Both the position numbers and the translations under genes were made by a program. A DNA stretch of 5,236 nt from Legionella sp. (lineage in GTDB: Bacteria > Pseudomonadota > Gammaproteobacteria > Legionellales > Legionellaceae), in NCBI GenBank assembly GCA_003507515.1, contig DNVL01000169.1, forward strand, positions 1-5,236, in the 5' to 3' direction. The notes beneath the pieces are model-generated. The model was not told the origin of the DNA and did no database searches. It was given only the letters and a program-made list of their open reading frames with translations. This document shows positions 1 through 5,236 of the stretch, in pieces. Each line of letters begins with the position of its first letter. Position 1 is the stretch's first letter.

Positions 1-947
1 GCATGCTGGACAATGTCATCGACATTAATTACTACTCCGTTCCTCAAGCACGCAACTCAAACTTGAAGCACCGCCCCATTGGGCTCGGCATCATGGGGTT
101 TCAAGACGCCTTGTATGCCATTGGCATTGACTATACATCGGATGAAGCCGTTGCCTTTGCCGACACCTCCATGGAGCTCATTAGCTATTACGCCATTGAA
201 GCATCTTGTGCGTTAGCACAGGAACGTGGCAGTTATTCAAAGTATGAGGCATCGCTTTGGAGCAAAGGCATTCTGCCGATTGATTCTATCAATCTCTTGC
301 AACAAGCGCGCGGTCAATATTTAGACCAGGATAAATCGCAAACGTTGGATTGGGAAACGCTGCGCGTGAAAGTGCGAACCCAAGGCATCCGCAATTCAAA
401 CTTGATGGCGATAGCCCCAACCGCCACCATCTCCAACATTTGTGGTGTCTCACAATCCATTGAGCCGACCTATCAAAACCTGTATGTCAAATCAAACTTA
501 TCGGGCGAGTTCACGGTTGTAAATCCCTATTTGGTCGCTGATTTAAAGGCGTTGAAGTTGTGGGATGATGTCATGATCAATGATTTGAAATATTTCAACG
601 GCAGCGTGCAACCCATTAGCCGCATACCTGCTGCATTAAAAACACGTTACGCCACTGCGTTTGAAATAGACCCAAACTGGCTGATTGAGGCCGCATCTCG
701 CCGACAAAAATGGCTTGATCAAGCGCAATCGCTAAACATCTACATGGCCAAACCATCGGGCAAGAAATTGCATGATTTATACTACTTGGCGTGGTTACGG
801 GGACTAAAAACAACCTATTATTTACGAAGCTTGGGCGCCAGCAACGCCGAGAAATCGACCGTAACAGATGGCGCATTAAATGCGGTTAAATTAGACCAGC
901 CGCAAACCTGCTCGATTCTTGACCCAGACTGCGAAGCCTGCCAATAA
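1..947 (+). CDS. nrdA: Ribonucleoside-diphosphate reductase class Ia, alpha (large) subunit, C-terminal part
   Basis: This subunit reduces ribonucleoside diphosphates to deoxyribonucleotides in the cytoplasm, working with NrdB. Only the last 314 or so residues are inside the window. The ATG at 3 is an internal methionine within the conserved [11 protein letters not shown] segment, so the frame must enter from upstream. The active-site Cys and Glu of the N-x-C-x-E motif therefore lie off-window. Visible family features, numbered from base 3, are [15 protein letters not shown] (24-38), the [14 protein letters not shown] loop (131-144) and the adjacent tyrosines of TTYYLR (272-273), which match E. 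coli Y730/Y731 of the radical-transfer path. The C-terminal tail [12 protein letters not shown] ends with a C-x-x-C pair (310, 313), the cysteines re-reduced by thioredoxin or glutaredoxin. The stop is TAA at 945-947, and nrdB begins 15 bases later, so the two are almost certainly co-transcribed. Any promoter or NrdR box would be upstream of the window. Confidence 0.96.
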   Translation, partial: MLDNVIDINYYSVPQARNSNLKHRPIGLGIMGFQDALYAIGIDYTSDEAVAFADTSMELISYYAIEASCALAQERGSYSKYEASLWSKGILPIDSINLLQQARGQYLDQDKSQTLDWETLRVKVRTQGIRNSNLMAIAPTATISNICGVSQSIEPTYQNLYVKSNLSGEFTVVNPYLVADLKALKLWDDVMINDLKYFNGSVQPISRIPAALKTRYATAFEIDPNWLIEAASRRQKWLDQAQSLNIYMAKPSGKKLHDLYYLAWLRGLKTTYYLRSLGASNAEKSTVTDGALNAVKLDQPQTCSILDPDCEACQ

Positions 948-962
948 ACCAAGGAACATCAC

Positions 963-2069
963 ATGAGTGCAACATTAGAACAAACCCAAACCGTAGCCGC
1001 CCATATGGGTGCAACAGGCCTTGAATTATTAGAAATGGGAGCGAACCGCATCCACGTGGATGATAAAAAGATCATTAACTGCCGAGCGGATCTCAATCAA
1101 TTGGTTCCCTTTAAATATTCATGGGCGTGGGACAAATATTTAACCGCTTGTGCCAATCATTGGATGCCCAATGAAATCAACATGAGCGCAGACGTGGCCC
1201 TTTGGAATGATCCCAATGGGTTAACACAAGACGAGCGCTTGATCATTAAACGCAATTTAGGCTTTTTCTCCACTGCCGATTCGTTGGTGGCCAATAACTT
1301 GGTCTTGGCGGTCTATCGACACATCACCAATCCTGAATGCCGGCAGTATCTGTTGCGACAAGCATTTGAAGAGGCCTTGCACACGCACGCCTACCAATAC
1401 ATCATTGAAAGTTTAGGCTTTGATTCAGCAGAAGTGTTCAACATGTACCGGGAAATTCCATCTGTGGCCACAAAAGCCAATTGGGCGCTCCCCTTCACGC
1501 AAAGTTTAGGTGATGCGAATTTCCACACTGGCACCCTTGAAGACGACCAACGCCTATTGCGCGATTTAATTGCCTTTTACGTGGTGTTTGAAGGCATTTT
1601 CTTCTATGTGGGCTTCACGCAAATTTTATCCATGGGCCGACGCAACAAAATGGTGGGCACGTCTGAGCAATTCCAATATATTCTGCGTGATGAATCCATG
1701 CACATGAATTTTGGCATCGATGTTATCAATCAAATTAAAATTGAAAATCCAGCGCTTTGGACCGCCTCCTTCAAAGAAGAGATCATTGATTTGATCAAAA
1801 CAGGCGTTGATATGGAATACCAATATGCCAAAGACACCATGCCCAATGGTATTCTGGGCATGAATGCCGAGATGTTTGAAGAGTATTTGCATTTCATTGC
1901 CAATCGCCGTTTAAACCAAATTGGTCTGCCAGAACAATACCCAGGCGCTGAAAATCCATTCCCATGGATGAGTGAGATGTTAGATTTAAAGAAAGAGAAA
2001 AATTTCTTTGAAACACGTGTGATTGAGTATCAGGCGGGCGGTACATTAAGTTGGGATGATGAGGCGTAA
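963..2069 (+). CDS. nrdB: Ribonucleoside-diphosphate reductase class Ia, beta (R2) subunit
   Basis: This complete 368-residue protein generates the radical that NrdA uses for catalysis. The start is ATG 963, preceded by AAGGA (951-955) at 7-base spacing. All expected metal ligands are visible: D106, E137 and H140 (in FEEALH), E210 (in VVFEG), E244 and H247 (in RDESMH). Y144 sits four residues after H140, which is the position of E. coli radical Tyr122. W67 (NHWMP), D243 and Y356 (VIEYQ) match the electron-transfer residues Trp48, Asp237 and Tyr356. The backbone ([58 protein letters not shown]) closely resembles the chlamydial class Ic R2. However, the two diagnostic positions are Asp and Tyr rather than the Glu89 and Phe127 of Chlamydia, so a di-iron tyrosyl-radical (class Ia) chemistry is inferred. 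It is the last gene of the operon. Confidence 0.97.
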   Translation: MSATLEQTQTVAAHMGATGLELLEMGANRIHVDDKKIINCRADLNQLVPFKYSWAWDKYLTACANHWMPNEINMSADVALWNDPNGLTQDERLIIKRNLGFFSTADSLVANNLVLAVYRHITNPECRQYLLRQAFEEALHTHAYQYIIESLGFDSAEVFNMYREIPSVATKANWALPFTQSLGDANFHTGTLEDDQRLLRDLIAFYVVFEGIFFYVGFTQILSMGRRNKMVGTSEQFQYILRDESMHMNFGIDVINQIKIENPALWTASFKEEIIDLIKTGVDMEYQYAKDTMPNGILGMNAEMFEEYLHFIANRRLNQIGLPEQYPGAENPFPWMSEMLDLKKEKNFFETRVIEYQAGGTLSWDDEA

Positions 2070-2072
2070 TAG

Positions 2073-2116
2073 CCCCTATCTTCAAAATCAAAAACACGAA
2101 ACGTTAGGGGGTTTTT
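2073..2116 (+). terminator. Possible rho-independent terminator of nrdAB
   Basis: CCCCTA (2073-2078) is perfectly complementary to TAGGGG (2105-2110), and the second arm is followed by G and five T (2112-2116). It lies 3 bases after the nrdB stop, where an operon terminator is expected. The 26-base loop is long and the T-tract short, so this is a weak candidate. The GGGG of the next hairpin follows directly. Confidence 0.4.
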
Positions 2117-2149
2117 GGGGGTGGTTACTCGACTAAACCCAACCCCTTT
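2117..2149 (+). terminator. Imperfect GC-rich hairpin with short T-rich tail
   Basis: GGGG (2117-2120) pairs with CCCC (2143-2146). After a mismatch, TGG (2122-2124) pairs with CCA (2139-2141), then TT with AA around a bulge. The loop is about nine bases and the tail is TTT. It overlaps the 3' end of the oppositely oriented toxin relic, so its bases are also former coding sequence. It could act as a second terminator for nrdAB read-through, but the coding overlap means the pairing may be incidental. Confidence 0.25.
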
Positions 2150-2330
2150 ATTGTACCCATGGGCAAAAACAATCGATGATCATTTGCCGGGAACGGTATA
2201 AAACCAAAATGCTGATAAAAATTCACAGAAATCACATCTTTGGCATCAACCAGGAAAACAAATTTTTATGATGTTTCTTATCCAATGGCTCGATTCGATA
2301 TTTAGGTGAAGGTGCGCTTGTTGCTGTCAT
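2125..2330 (-). pseudogene. tacT: TacT-like GNAT acetyltransferase toxin, gutted by an internal deletion
   Basis: Intact members of this family acetylate the amino group on charged tRNAs, blocking translation until neutralised by the DUF1778 antitoxin. The start ATG (2330-2328) overlaps the antitoxin TGA stop as ATGA, the usual arrangement. The first 23 codons read MTATSAPSPKYRIEPLDKKH plus three residues, and KYRIEPLDKKH is the typical N-terminus. That frame soon goes out of register and stops at TGA 2234-2232 after 32 codons. A second frame, 2265-2128, gives 46 residues of typical C-terminus: FVFLVDAKD, NFYQHFGFIPFP (including the conserved Tyr of the FY..FGF motif), HRLFLP and KGLGLVE, ending at TAA 2127-2125. 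Intact family members are about 160-175 residues, so roughly 100 residues with the acetyl-CoA-binding motif are missing, with the junction near 2262-2270. The product cannot be an active acetyltransferase. Confidence 0.88.
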
Positions 2331-2624
2331 TTGGACTCAACGTCCTGCTTGTACTGATCGACCGCCCTCAATAGATTATTTGTTGCTTTCGGTGGAGTTA
2401 ACAACGCTTGAATAAAAACATCACGATCAACCGCTGTCAAATGCAATTGCTGATACTCTTGTATAACACGAACGGCTGCCTCGTATGCTGAATGAATAAC
2501 GAAGTCGGTCAATGTGCGGCCAGATAATTCAGCGGCATTTCTAAGTAATTTTTTTTTTGTCCGCACTAATTCGTGCTTGAAACCGCTCTGTATCCGCGCC
2601 ATGTTTAATCGCTGGTTGTCCCAT
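2327..2624 (-). pseudogene. tacA: TacA-like DUF1778 ribbon-helix-helix antitoxin, frameshifted at an A10 tract
   Basis: Intact members bind the partner GNAT toxin with their C-terminus and repress their own promoter with an N-terminal ribbon-helix-helix domain. The real start is ATG 2624-2622, with AGGTGA five bases upstream. From it the frame gives MGQPAIKHGADTERFQARIS then ADKKK, the expected DNA-binding strand and start of the first helix. It then meets ten A residues (minus strand, 2558-2549) and stops soon after at TAG. Removing one A joins it to LLRNAAELSGRTLTDFVIHS, then AYEAAVRVIQEY and the toxin-binding tail (LTPPKATNNLLRAVDQY) ending at TGA 2329-2327. The restored protein is 98 residues, a normal family length. 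As sequenced, the longest ORF is 91 residues from ATG 2602, but its first 15 residues are out of frame with the family and that ATG lacks a ribosome site. Possible readings are a true null, a sequencing error in the homopolymer, or a gene rescued by slippage. Confidence 0.85.
2549..2558 (-). repeat. Homopolymeric A10 tract inside the antitoxin gene
   Basis: The plus strand shows ten consecutive T. On the coding (minus) strand this reads GAC, ten A, then TTACTT. Nine A would encode Asp-Lys-Lys-Lys-Leu-Leu and keep the antitoxin in frame; ten A shift it to Ile-Thr-stop. Runs of this length are known sites of replication and RNA polymerase slippage. Confidence 0.9.
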
Positions 2625-2629
2625 AATGG

Positions 2630-2635
2630 TCACCT
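2630..2635 (-). promoter_or_regulatory. Shine-Dalgarno site that fixes the antitoxin start
   Basis: AGGTGA on the minus strand lies five bases before ATG 2624-2622 and matches the anti-Shine-Dalgarno consensus well. The downstream ATG at 2602 has only CCAGCGATTAAAC before it, with no such site. This supports the upstream start and therefore the frameshift interpretation. Confidence 0.75.
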
Positions 2636-2655
2636 ATATTGATCCTCTTGATTTA

Positions 2656-2683
2656 AGTATACGGCAAAATGCCGTACGGTAAA
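2656..2683 (-). promoter_or_regulatory. Sigma70-type promoter of the toxin-antitoxin module
   Basis: On the minus strand, TTTACC (2683-2678, 4 of 6 matches to TTGACA) is followed after 16 bases by TATACT (2661-2656, 5 of 6 matches to TATAAT). Transcription would begin near 2649, about 25 bases before the antitoxin ATG at 2624. The inverted repeat in its spacer supports a functional, autoregulated promoter. Confidence 0.6.
2660..2676. promoter_or_regulatory. Perfect inverted repeat, probable antitoxin operator
   Basis: TACGGCA (2660-2666), spacer AAA, TGCCGTA (2670-2676) is a perfect 7-bp palindrome filling the spacer between the -35 and -10 boxes and touching the -10. Ribbon-helix-helix antitoxins bind such repeats as dimers and repress by blocking RNA polymerase. 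The arms are too short and lack a T-tract for a terminator. The assignment to TacA binding is inferred from position. Confidence 0.65.
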
Positions 2684-2704
2684 GGTGCATTCAAAAATAT
2701 GACT

Positions 2705-2818
2705 ATTATCGTATACCTGGGTTTGAACGTCACCCGCAGCATCCGTTTGACGAGTGACAGACCCAACGACCTGGTATTCATAGGCATAACGGAAAGCACA
2801 TTGATTCAATATTGACTC
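2705..2818 (-). pseudogene. RHS/YD-repeat protein fragment, out of frame with the main RHS gene
   Basis: The minus-strand frame opening after TAA (2821-2819) reads through FRYAYEYQVVGSVTRQTDAAG, minus its final G, then DVQTQVYDN. This is typical YD-repeat sequence: two aromatic-Tyr motifs about 30 residues apart with a TDAxGxVQT linker between them. Similarity ends at YDN (2705), where family members continue with a Gly-Arg-Leu turn; here the frame runs on through the antitoxin promoter and stops at TGA 2632-2630. No start codon or ribosome site fits. Its frame differs from that of the large RHS ORF upstream, and 55 bases (2819-2873) with no recognisable coding content separate them. It is probably a remnant of the same or a neighbouring RHS gene left after deletion or insertion. 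Confidence 0.7.
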
Positions 2819-2873
2819 TTATAACAACAAAAGGATTTTTTATCTCCAACTAGATATGGAGGAGGGTATCCTA

Positions 2874-5236
2874 TTAGTGTGTGGATTCATCGTGTAATGG
2901 GTCATGTTTTATTTTGGCTTGAATCGTTGCTACAGAATACGTCTGTCCTGTCTCCCCTAGACCCAAAGGGTGCAAAAAGCGTGTTCGTTGAATCAGCTGC
3001 CCCGCAATATCATAGCGAGACTCTGTCAGCCGGCCATTCGTGTCTATGCGGAAACGTTCGTGATTTAATCCATCATAGGCAAAGCGCGTGATGCGCACTT
3101 GACCGTGCGCGTCAGGTGTGGGTCTGTGCCCCGTTATTAATTCATTTAGAGAGCATGGGATCGCGTACTCGAATTTAGCCACAACATTATCATTCGCATC
3201 ATAGGTGTATTCTGTCGCGTAGCCTAAGCCATCATAAGACAACATCAAGCGGCTCTGCTGATCAAAAGCAAAGAATTGATGATGATCCGCATCCGAGTCG
3301 GGCTGAAGAATCAAAGCCAATGTGACTTCGTCATATGTAACCACTGGAGAAATCCGATGCGCATAAGTCGTCATTTGAATGGCTTTGCCAATCGGATTAT
3401 AACGGTGCTCCGTCACCACGCCGCTGCCATCAATGCGATAACGGACACGATTGCTCGGATCATAAATAAAATGGCTTGTATTGTTATTCGCATCCGTTTG
3501 ACTGATGACATTATCATTGTTGTCATAAACGAATCGAGTAGTCAGCTGTAATCCATCCGGGTCGATCGTGCGGGTCAGGCATCTCCCCAATGCGTCGCGC
3601 GTATAAGCCGTTACCCAATCCGATCCTTCTGGATTCGTGCGTGTTTCACGCATTAATTGACCATTCTCATTGTAGTTGAACGTCATGACGAGATTTAATC
3701 CATCTGGATCTTGACGTGTTTGAGTCAAACTTCCTTGGTTGTCGTAAATAAATTGTGTGCAGCGTCCTGCGTCTATGATTTGTAATTGCCGGCCGATGGC
3801 ATCATAGCTATAAAGAGTGGTAATATTTAGCCCGTCAGGATCAATCGTTTTAGTCAGTATGTGGCCTTCGGCATCATAGGTATACCGGTGCACGTGACCG
3901 CCTGCATCCTCTTGAAACGATAGCCGCCCGGCAGCATCATACGTATAATCAGTCGTGGCGTGCTCTGGTGCATCAATATGCATCAGTAGGCCGCGAGCAT
4001 CATAGTGATAAGTGGTCGATTGCTGGTTTCCGTCGGTCACAATGAGTTTATCGCCGAACGCATTAAATTGCGTGACGATTGCTGACGTCTGGTGACCGAT
4101 GGACCGCTCGATCGCTAAGGTACCTGCTTGGTCGTCATAGGTGGTGGTCGTGCACGTTGTAGACTCAAGACTCAAAATCCGACCAAATGCATCATATTTT
4201 ACCAATTTAATGCCATGACTTGGATTTTCAATACGAATCTGCTCGCCACGTTTGTTGAGCATATAGAATGATACGCCCTGACGCCCATCCCATTCTTTTT
4301 CAACCCGACCAAAGGCATCGTATTGCACTTCAAAGGACTTGTTAATCCCACCCACATCCTCTGTACGATAACGCAATAAGCCTCGGCGGTCGTATTGATA
4401 ATCCGTTAAAGTGCCCAGCTGTGCCGTTTGCAGTCGTTCACCGAAGGCGTTATATGTCATCACCTGTTCAGCACCACTACCCGTGCGCTTGCTTAAAAGA
4501 AGGCCTAGTGTGTTATATTCGTAGTGAGTGATTTCATCCCGCTGCGGATCGGCAAGCGCGTCCATGTGTTGCTTTATGTTTTGCAAGGTGATCTCAGTGT
4601 CGCCTGGACAGTATGCGCTGTAGCGAATAGACGTTTCTACTTGTTGAAATCCGTTGTAACGGATTTCCGTAACCGCCCCTGTAGCACTCACGCTGTAGAC
4701 TAACAATCCATCGTCATTGTAAACATAACGACTGGTTTCATTGAGCGCATTGGTTTGGCTCACCACGTGCCCTGCAATATCATACGCATAACGCACGCTG
4801 TGCTGTTGCCATATGGTTTCAATAGCATCTAAACTCAACGTGCTATCTTGTGCCAATAAGGCTGCACCCAGCGCGTCCAAGCTTTGGATCAAGCGGCCCA
4901 TGGTGTCATAACGGTAACATACGCTACGGGCCTCATGTGTTTGACGGTCGGCACGGATTGTCTGAATCATGTGCCCTTCTGCGTCATATGCATAGGTGGT
5001 AATCAGACCCGTTTGCGTTTTTTCTTCCGTCAGCTGGCTTAAATCATTATAACGATACGTTGTATGATGATCGTTCATATGCGTATCTGGACGAATCGAG
5101 TCTAATGTTGTTGTCTCATTAATGGTCACCAGGTACGGCAGTCGGGTGTAATAAGCCACTGTGTCCACCCGCAAACCACGCGCATCATATGTATAAGCGG
5201 TCAGATACCCTTCGGCGTCAATATCCGCTTCTTTTA
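2874..5236 (-). CDS. RHS/YD-repeat protein, interior part, lacking core and toxin domain
   Basis: The frame is open to the window edge and already reads YD-repeat (LTAYTYDARG) before the TTG at 5174, so that TTG is not the true start and the N-terminus lies off-window. The 786 codons seen contain about 28 Y-x-Y-D/N type motifs (YRYDTMGRL, YTYDAAGRL, YHYDARGLL, YSYDAIGRQ and others) at roughly 20-30 residue spacing. Proteins of this kind fold into a hollow beta-shell that encloses a toxic C-terminal domain and are exported by type VI or Tc-like routes or displayed at the surface. Several repeats carry longer inserts ending in a D-P-x-x-D-E-x-T-H motif. The hyperconserved RHS core and any toxin domain are absent. 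The protein ends at DESTH followed by TAA and TAG, exactly where an internal copy (DEITHYEYNTLG) continues into the next YD motif. A truncated, possibly non-functional gene is inferred. No signal peptide or membrane segment is visible in this part. Confidence 0.88.
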   Translation of the reverse strand, partial: KEADIDAEGYLTAYTYDARGLRVDTVAYYTRLPYLVTINETTTLDSIRPDTHMNDHHTTYRYNDLSQLTEEKTQTGLITTYAYDAEGHMIQTIRADRQTHEARSVCYRYDTMGRLIQSLDALGAALLAQDSTLSLDAIETIWQQHSVRYAYDIAGHVVSQTNALNETSRYVYNDDGLLVYSVSATGAVTEIRYNGFQQVETSIRYSAYCPGDTEITLQNIKQHMDALADPQRDEITHYEYNTLGLLLSKRTGSGAEQVMTYNAFGERLQTAQLGTLTDYQYDRRGLLRYRTEDVGGINKSFEVQYDAFGRVEKEWDGRQGVSFYMLNKRGEQIRIENPSHGIKLVKYDAFGRILSLESTTCTTTTYDDQAGTLAIERSIGHQTSAIVTQFNAFGDKLIVTDGNQQSTTYHYDARGLLMHIDAPEHATTDYTYDAAGRLSFQEDAGGHVHRYTYDAEGHILTKTIDPDGLNITTLYSYDAIGRQLQIIDAGRCTQFIYDNQGSLTQTRQDPDGLNLVMTFNYNENGQLMRETRTNPEGSDWVTAYTRDALGRCLTRTIDPDGLQLTTRFVYDNNDNVISQTDANNNTSHFIYDPSNRVRYRIDGSGVVTEHRYNPIGKAIQMTTYAHRISPVVTYDEVTLALILQPDSDADHHQFFAFDQQSRLMLSYDGLGYATEYTYDANDNVVAKFEYAIPCSLNELITGHRPTPDAHGQVRITRFAYDGLNHERFRIDTNGRLTESRYDIAGQLIQRTRFLHPLGLGETGQTYSVATIQAKIKHDPLHDESTH

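Noticed and set aside
616..876. 86-residue minus-strand ORF within nrdA
   Set aside because: It is entirely antisense to strongly conserved nrdA coding sequence and has no recognisable domain.
1626..1892. 88-residue minus-strand ORF within nrdB
   Set aside because: It is antisense to the conserved R2 fold, and its composition simply mirrors nrdB codons.
1894..2097. 67-residue minus-strand ORF over the nrdB 3' end
   Set aside because: It mostly overlaps nrdB in antisense, resembles no family and has no plausible ribosome site noted.
2327..2602. ATG at 2602 as the natural antitoxin start
   Set aside because: It has no Shine-Dalgarno, and the first 15 residues do not match DUF1778 proteins, whereas the frame from ATG 2624 does up to the A10 tract.
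2848..2876. Partial inverted symmetry around GATATGGAGGAGGGTATC as a mobile-element end
   Set aside because: The arms are only about four bases with mismatches, there is no partner end and no transposase remnant nearby.
2879..3551. Two plus-strand ORFs (2879-3091 and 3276-3551)
   Set aside because: Both are antisense shadows of the YD-repeat gene; their low-complexity, Ile/Arg-rich sequence reflects the repeats.
2874..5236. RHS locus as a complete polymorphic-toxin system with an immunity gene
   Set aside because: No RHS core, toxin domain or small immunity gene follows the stop at 2874; only a repeat fragment and the decayed toxin-antitoxin module are there.

Overview
The window looks like chromosomal DNA of a gammaproteobacterium, with host-associated Legionellales-like lineages the best guess. 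That guess rests on the NrdA/NrdB style, moderate GC content and a large YD-repeat protein; it is an inference, not a database result. No tRNA, rRNA or CRISPR array was seen.

Left part, plus strand (1-2069): the 3' end of nrdA and the whole of nrdB, 15 bases apart, form the end of an operon for aerobic class I ribonucleotide reductase. NrdA carries the catalytic site and the C-terminal redox cysteines. NrdB supplies the dinuclear metal site and, here, a tyrosine at the radical position. Weak terminator-like hairpins follow nrdB (about 2073-2149).

Middle part, minus strand (2125-2683): a decayed toxin-antitoxin module of the TacA/TacT type (DUF1778 ribbon-helix-helix antitoxin and GNAT acetyltransferase toxin). 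The promoter, a perfect 7-bp inverted repeat inside its spacer, and the antitoxin Shine-Dalgarno are all recognisable. The antitoxin frame is broken at a run of ten A residues. The toxin overlaps the antitoxin stop by ATGA as in intact modules, but it has lost its middle and the two remaining pieces lie in different frames. Ordinary ORF calling would show only a 91-residue antitoxin ORF with a wrong N-terminus and would miss the toxin.

Right part, minus strand (2705-5236): 786 codons from the interior of a giant RHS/YD-repeat protein whose 5' end lies beyond the window. It stops within a repeat unit and lacks the RHS core and any C-terminal toxin domain. A separate out-of-frame YD-repeat fragment (2705-2818) lies downstream, directly against the antitoxin promoter. 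The minus-strand half of the window therefore looks like an eroding accessory region that converges on a conserved housekeeping operon. I see no convincing new system. The most interesting points are the hidden toxin relic, the homopolymer frameshift that slippage might rescue, and the truncated RHS locus.
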